In this document: piece by piece, positions 58,993-64,000 of the stretch
Layout: each line of letters opens with the position of its first letter
Position numbering within the stretch: position 1 is the stretch's first letter
From: Halichondria panicea
Lineage: Eukaryota > Porifera > Demospongiae > Suberitida > Halichondriidae
DNA length: 64,000 nucleotides
Direction: 5' to 3'
NCBI RefSeq assembly: GCF_963675165.1
Contig: NC_087389.1
Span: 1,832,001 to 1,896,000, forward strand
Made by a program: the position numbers and the translations under genes
Notes under the pieces: generated by a model
What the model was told of the DNA's origin: nothing
Seen by the model: the letters and a program-made list of their open reading frames with translations, nothing else
The model's database searches: none

Positions 58993-60227
58993 ATGAGACT
59001 GACACGGCTGCTTCTCGCTTCCCTAGAGGGTCTAAAGCCACTCTGCATTGACCAAAACTTCTCAGTATTCAAAAGGACTGTAGATCACCTACAATCCTGG
59101 CAATTGGAACTCCCTGGGTCGGTGAAAAAGGCCACCTGTCACTTGTGTCTGGATACCACACAGTCAGCACAAAGAGGAGCCTGGTATGCTGTCCTGCACT
59201 CATGTTCTATGTGTAGTGTGTTTGTGCAATTATTGATACCATACAATGTATAATAAAAGCGCCACTCTAATTTTAGCAGCTTTACCTATCAAAAACCACT
59301 TGGAACCAGCTAGCGTGTTAGTGTGTCGTCAATCCGTGAAATTCGAAAGGGGATGTCGTCAAACAAAGCTATTTATCCCACAATTTACTAAAATGTGTGA
59401 AAAACCCAGAAAATTTGACACTTTGTGATCTAAATACAGTGGAAAAGGTTCATCCATAACTGCTATTTATAACCATAATTATGTGTGGACCCAATCAAGA
59501 GTTTAATTTCACAGTTTATACAACAGCATGTGATTGTGACATAGGTTGGAAGAAATGCCTACTACAGTTTTAAGTGGAGTTGCATACTCTTCCTAATGAA
59601 CTCTTGCTGAAATCAATACATCATTAATTTTTATGAAGTAATCTTGCAATATGGCAGTAATGATTAGCAATAACATACAAACTACCTCCACAAGTAGACT
59701 CTCGTTAATCCGGTACACCAACTGGAAAATCATTTTGTGGCGCTGTAATTGGAAAGACGGTAGTCTATTTCAATGTATGTGATTCTAATAATTACGCAGG
59801 ATGTTTCTCTATGAGAATGTGCCTCAGTTGAAGTACCACAACCCCTCAATCGTGTTCAGTGTTCAACGTCACAATGAGGAGGACTCGAAAATAGAGTTTG
59901 TCTCAGGTATGCTCATGCATGTTACTGTTCATCAAATTAAAGTGGCCCTCTAATTATATTAACTTGATGAGAGCCAGATGTCCCTGTCCCATTAGATCAA
60001 TTAAAAAGAAAGAGTCATTTGATACTTGCACATCTCGCCAAATAGTACAATATGTAGGGACAAAAATTATATTTTAATTTTTGGACGTATATGATTGAGT
60101 TACTGCAATCTGAACTATAAACTAGCTTTCTTTCTCAGAAAATGGTGATGCTGAAATACTCCTCATGACTGGATTAAAACAAGCTGAAATCAGAGAACAA
60201 CTAGAATCACTTGTGAATAGATTATGA
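58993..60227 (+). CDS. Small L51/S25/CI-B8-fold protein, probably mitochondrial
   Basis: Three exons, 58993-59183, 59800-59906 and 60139-60227, join in phase (TG|G and G|AA) to give 128 residues. The block GAWMFLYENVPQLKYHNPSI resembles the GARKFVFFNIPQIQYKNP segment of mS25, and ENGDAEILLMTGLKQAEI follows like the rest of that thioredoxin-like fold. The N-terminus is basic/amphipathic (MRLTRLLLASLEGL), as in mitochondrial targeting. It lacks the CICEV C-terminal part of mS25. It could be a mitoribosomal or complex I assembly protein; I cannot match it to a named animal gene. A LINE- or MITE-like fragment starting AGTAGACTCTCGTTAATCC lies in intron 1 (59696). Confidence 0.7.
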
Positions 60228-60339
60228 TGACAATAAGCAGCTATCAGTTTAATGTCACATTATATGTACTACATTGTCGTTTGGTCCAGCCCATGTTGAT
60301 GATTTTATTTGCTATTTCTAATCTCGGGACACCTTGGTT

Positions 60340-60400
60340 TCAGAGGCAGACCGAGTTGTCTCTGAAATAACGCTAGGTTGCCAACAACTCGGCCTGCATG
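60340..60400. repeat. Small hairpin between the L51-S25-type gene and Rabenosyn-5
   Basis: GCAGACCGAGTTGT and ACAACTCGGCCTGC pair around TCTGAAATAACGCTAGGTTG. The interval 60228-60712 is otherwise empty; ACTCGGCCTGC recalls the CAGGCCGAGTT repeats elsewhere in the window. Confidence 0.5.
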
Positions 60401-60712
60401 GGGACAAGGCTTACCGAATAGATAAACCACGCCTTGATAAACAGCAGTGCCATATCTGCGATAAGCAGGCGTGTCTCCATGGTAATAGCTGCAATGCGCA
60501 TGCGCAGTTAAAGAACACGCCCATTTTCTGAATTACTAAAGAGACAGCCGGTTAATGGAGCTAGTTCCGGATAATTAAGATTCTTTGTATAACTACAATA
60601 TAATAATTATAATAGTGTTGGAAGAATCAGGGTTAAATCACCAAGACAATGGGTTGGATAAAAACTGAAATTAAGGGTCACAATTAAAACTGCAATAAAA
60701 TTACATGTTAAA

Positions 60713-63700
60713 TTACATATCAGGAGAAAGCCCGTAAGAATATTTCCTCTGTTCCAGTATTGTCGCTTCTATCTCTCTCAGAGAGGCTTCCAGAGCGTAC
60801 ACCTCATCCATACGATTAGCATCCCTTGCTTGTTTGATGTACACTAATAGCTGCTGCTTTTGCAGATCAAAGGGATCCTCAAAGGTACTGTCCACACCCT
60901 GCGCTACATTGGAGCTACACATCCACCCGGAATTGGAGCCCTTTCTACCGATAGGCATGTTAAGTTCGTCACTCTCTTTTTTGAAACTAACAACCACTTT
61001 GGTAGATAAATCTTTTGAGAAATCCATAAACTTGTCCAAGCCGCTTCGTTCGTCAACAAATTTAGCTGTCCTCTCCTCCGCTTGTTTTCTCTTCAATTCT
61101 CGCTCTCTCTCAAGCTCCTTTTTTCGTTCTTGAGCTTCTTTTTCAACTCTCTCACGAATTTCTCTTAGTTTGGCTTCAGTAGGTATCGATGGCAAGCTGA
61201 GTAGGTTATCTTGTAGATAGTTACTGGCAAACACTCGTACACTCCGCGACAGTTTGTGATGCCTTGTTGAAGAATCAGAGCCTCCTAGACTGAAGATCTG
61301 CTTGCTGTAAGTAGGGATACACAAACATGTGGTTGCAAGGTAACAATACTATAGATATAGCATGAAACCAAGTAGGCACAAGCCTGCATAATATTTCATA
61401 CAACATAATTATACGGATTTACCATGCTATTGTGTATTTTGTATAATGACGGGTTAATGACGATTCTTTACCAAACACAGAAAGGACTGTATGACTTTAT
61501 TACACGCTTAATTGTAATCTGGCAATATTTTTTCAGTAGCAGGTATTTTTCGAGGGTATAAATGTTCGTGGTTTTTGCTGATTGTATACCGTGAACATTT
61601 ATATCCACAAAATTAATATTCCATGCTATTCCGCGCAAATTAAATCCCCGAAAACCTTTCTAAAGGCATTTACGCGAAGTTTATACCTTTGAAATATACC
61701 CGCTACCGTATTGCTAGAATATTGCTGGTGAAAACCTTTGCAAATGAGCTAAATCAGCAGAAAATTTGACCCTTTGCGATCTAACTATTGCATTCTGGCA
61801 AGGATCGTGTGTATTTACTGGTAGTTTTGCGGATTTTATTGTTGCAAATTGATCAACCATCGCAAAGTTCGCAAATGTTTAATGCTTGCAAAACATTCTA
61901 GTAATACGGTATATACGGTAACCATGATACAGTCACTGCATAAGAGTGAGGGGGGGCATACATCGTGTACATGTAATTATATGGTACAAAGATCTTGCCC
62001 TTAGGCTGTAATACAGTAGCCTCCTTCGCAGCCTCTCCTTTTTCTGTTCTTGTCACACAGGTCAATAAGATAAAATACGGTAAGAATTGGAGGAACAAAG
62101 AAAGAAAGAACAGAAAAAGAAGAGGCTGCGAAGGAGGCTAGTAATACATCCGATCACCCTTGGGACAGTGCAGCTTGGCCGGAATAGCGAGATGGCTGTG
62201 TTTCAGGAAATAGTCGCGGCTTAAAAACGACCTTACCTCGAATCTAGAGACTAATTTTGCGGTTCGAATAATGATGAATCATTCTGCTCTCTATTTAAGT
62301 GTAATCCAATTTTATTTTCCAAACTACACCCGAAATGTCATATCTGGCCGTAATGAACGTATAAATTATTCCCCCAAAGCACAACATTGACCCCATTATG
62401 TCGTCACACAAATAATCAACATGACTCTATCTGAATGCCAAGGAAATAATTAACCACCAGCAGGCCTACAGATGTTTAGCATACTGATCTGCAAAAGGTA
62501 CCTATTATGCCGGCATAATCTACCAACCCCTATCTGGATCCTTCAGCTGTACGTACAATACGTACCTCGAATAAAAGACGCCAGTAGCTAGAGGCAAGTC
62601 TAAGCTTTAACATCAAAATCTGCTACAAAACTAATAACTTGTCGTTTGAATGCTATATCCAATGCAATGCTGTGGCATCCAGGTAAGCAGGCTCAGAAAG
62701 TACTAAAATTCTAACCCTCGGCTGTTTTATGTCTCACAACCAAGCAGGTATTAATGGTAAATAGTACGAAGCAGGTATTAATCATTATGATACAGTACGT
62801 ACATGAACATGGAAGAGCAAAATAAGATTTGAACGCTATGACAAGGCTTTGAAAGCGATTGTGGTGCATGGTCAGACATACACTAAGACTATAGCAGAGT
62901 CAGCAGAAAGAAGCCTAAAATATGTTATACAAATAAAGTACCTGACATGCACTGTGGGAGTTCTGGACCGTTCTTTGGGATCACAGTAGAGCAGGCCTGA
63001 AGTGTTAACAGTAGGACACTAGGCTGACATGCAGTGGGACCGAAGTAGGCTCACAGTAGCCAGCAAATAAGCCTGGAGTTCCCATGAAATAAATAATCAT
63101 GTATCCACGTGGCTGTAATAGTGCCTCGAATTAAAGCCGTGTATATTTAGCTAGCTCTATGGCCAATGTGCAAGTTCAAGCTTCTTAGCTTTTGCTTGCT
63201 CTTATTCGACAACAAAGCTTTAAAATAAAAATCTACCACTATAACTTTATGTGCGAAGGCCATTCATGCTGTAAACGCACCGCTATGGTATCCAGCTCAG
63301 AAATCACAAACAGACATACAGACAAACCAAACGACTACTATACCCATGGCCTCCCACGCAACAACTTGGGAAAAACTGCATGCCTGGGGCTGTATGCTAT
63401 ATATCCTACAGCTGTTGACCAATGAGATCAATTATTAGTGGTGACGTAAGTGTGGTATAGTATGATCTATTCCACCCTCGGGTAACGCCCTCAGGTATCG
63501 TACACCGTAATATGGTATATTCCATATAAGGTACTCGAATCTAGCACTTGATATATGAAAGTATTTATTGTTGCTCACCTGATGGAATCAATTGACTCAT
63601 ACAGACGGACGAGTTCCTGTCTTCTTTTATTGGCTTGATACAGTGTGAAGGTGTGTTCTCCCGCTCTGCAAATACAGAAACAGTGATTAAAACAGTGATT

Positions 63701-63930
63701 ATAATAATGTGTGCGTGAATTGATCTGCTCAAATTTTCATGATACAAATCAGTGTCACCAAAAAGTCACATGTAGACACAGACATGTTTTACTACTAGAC
63801 TTACAGAAGAGACACTCCTATCTCAACAAATGAGGGTTTAATGCGATCAGCTTCGGTCATTGTCAGTTGCATGTTCTCATACAGAGCAACAATCACAGGT
63901 TTCTCCAAACCCTCCAGTTGAAACAGCCGC
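60713..63930 (-). CDS. RBSN: Rabenosyn-5, 3' part (runs off the right edge)
   Basis: Three exons are visible: 63805-63930, 63579-63665 and 60713-61304, joined in phase; upstream exons lie beyond the window. ALYENMQLTMTEADRI, AGEHTFTLYQANKRRQELV, RLYESIDSISKQIFSLG (formed across the last splice) and a long charged helix (REIRERVEKEAQERKKE) follow the order of Rabenosyn-5 after its FYVE domain. The C-terminal DPFDLQKQQLLVYIKQARDA / MDEVYALEASLREIE is a Rab-binding helical hairpin. The protein links Rab4/Rab5 on early endosomes to recycling and fusion. The region between the charged helix and the hairpin is short compared with vertebrates, with no run of NPF motifs. The last intron, 2.3 kb, is filled with repeats. 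Confidence 0.85.
62016..62140. mobile_element. ~124-bp TAGCCTCC foldback with 8-bp duplication
   Basis: TAGCCTCCTTCGCAGCCTCT and its inverse AGAGGCTGCGAAGGAGGCTA form arms of about 36 bp, continuing through TTTTTCTGTTCTT. GTAATACA occurs on both sides (62008-62015 and 62141-62148). It lies inside the last intron of Rabenosyn-5. Confidence 0.7.
62155..62345 (-). repeat. Dispersed repeat, inverse of 47990-48190
   Basis: Read on the minus strand it matches 47990-48190 in order: a CATTT[C/T]GGGTGT block, TAGAGAGCAGAAT, AAAATTAGTC, GTCGCGGCT/GCCGCGACT and CCAAGCTGCACTGTCCC. No ORF. An unnamed repeat family. Confidence 0.55.
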
Positions 63931-64000
63931 CTGTATACCAAGGTACTGTCAGTAAAACTTTCAAGGCCTAGTATCATACATGTAAGTGAAGTAACTGCGC

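Noticed and set aside
60834-61133. Plus-strand 99-codon frame
   Set aside because: Antisense of the charged helix of Rabenosyn-5; Ser/Leu-rich as expected for the complement of Glu/Lys codons.
63192-63425. 77-codon plus-strand frame at the right end
   Set aside because: Lies in the last intron of Rabenosyn-5 among repeats, with no family signal.
1-64000. tRNA, rRNA or other structural RNA genes
   Set aside because: I looked for clover-leaf or rRNA-like sequence and saw none; a covariance-model search would be needed to exclude small ones.

Overview
The window is animal nuclear DNA: AT-rich, with short GT-AG introns and densely packed genes. A sponge (probably a demosponge) is my best guess. 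It fits a tyrosine-kinase-like kinase fused to a Neuralized repeat, tiny introns and many miniature transposons, but the species cannot be fixed from sequence alone. The metazoan housekeeping genes (POGLUT1, MRPS25, SETD6, Rabenosyn-5) were recognised by rebuilding exons whose splice phases match throughout.

Layout. 0.3-1.2 kb: tandem array of about 170-bp units, each with a small hairpin. 1.6-4.4 kb: three-exon NHR plus coiled-coil plus TKL kinase gene. 5.3-7.1 kb: a five-exon glycine N-acyltransferase-like (GLYAT-like) gene on the minus strand. 7.1-11.9 kb: transposon-rich stretch. 11.9-47.3 kb: a segmental duplication. Each full unit has a GLYAT-like gene on plus, a decayed inverted relic of a coiled-coil gene, then the intact-looking coiled-coil gene (LEKR1-like, 13 exons) on minus. 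Unit A is 11.9-28.4 kb, unit B 34.4-45.4 kb, and unit C is truncated at 45.4-47.3 kb. Unit A was later invaded by a 4.9-kb ISL2EU DNA transposon (THAP transposase plus SAP/SWIM/YqaJ nuclease), which itself carries a nested 1.3-kb element, and by a 5'-truncated LINE. A 6.0-kb Ngaro (DIRS-order) retroelement sits between units A and B, inside what was a short head-to-head promoter.

48.8-64 kb: single-copy host genes. These are a bHLH-type factor, POGLUT1, MRPS25, a histidine phosphatase, SETD6, a second small protein with an L51/S25/CI-B8-type fold, and the 3' part of Rabenosyn-5 running off the right edge. Several neighbours are head to head with only 80-215 bp between start codons, so shared promoters are likely.

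The paralogous units act as internal controls. Comparing A with B gives empty sites, target-site duplications and the order of insertions. A dispersed family with TAGCCTC... ends and 9-bp target duplications ranges from 1,330 bp down to a complete-looking 41-bp copy.
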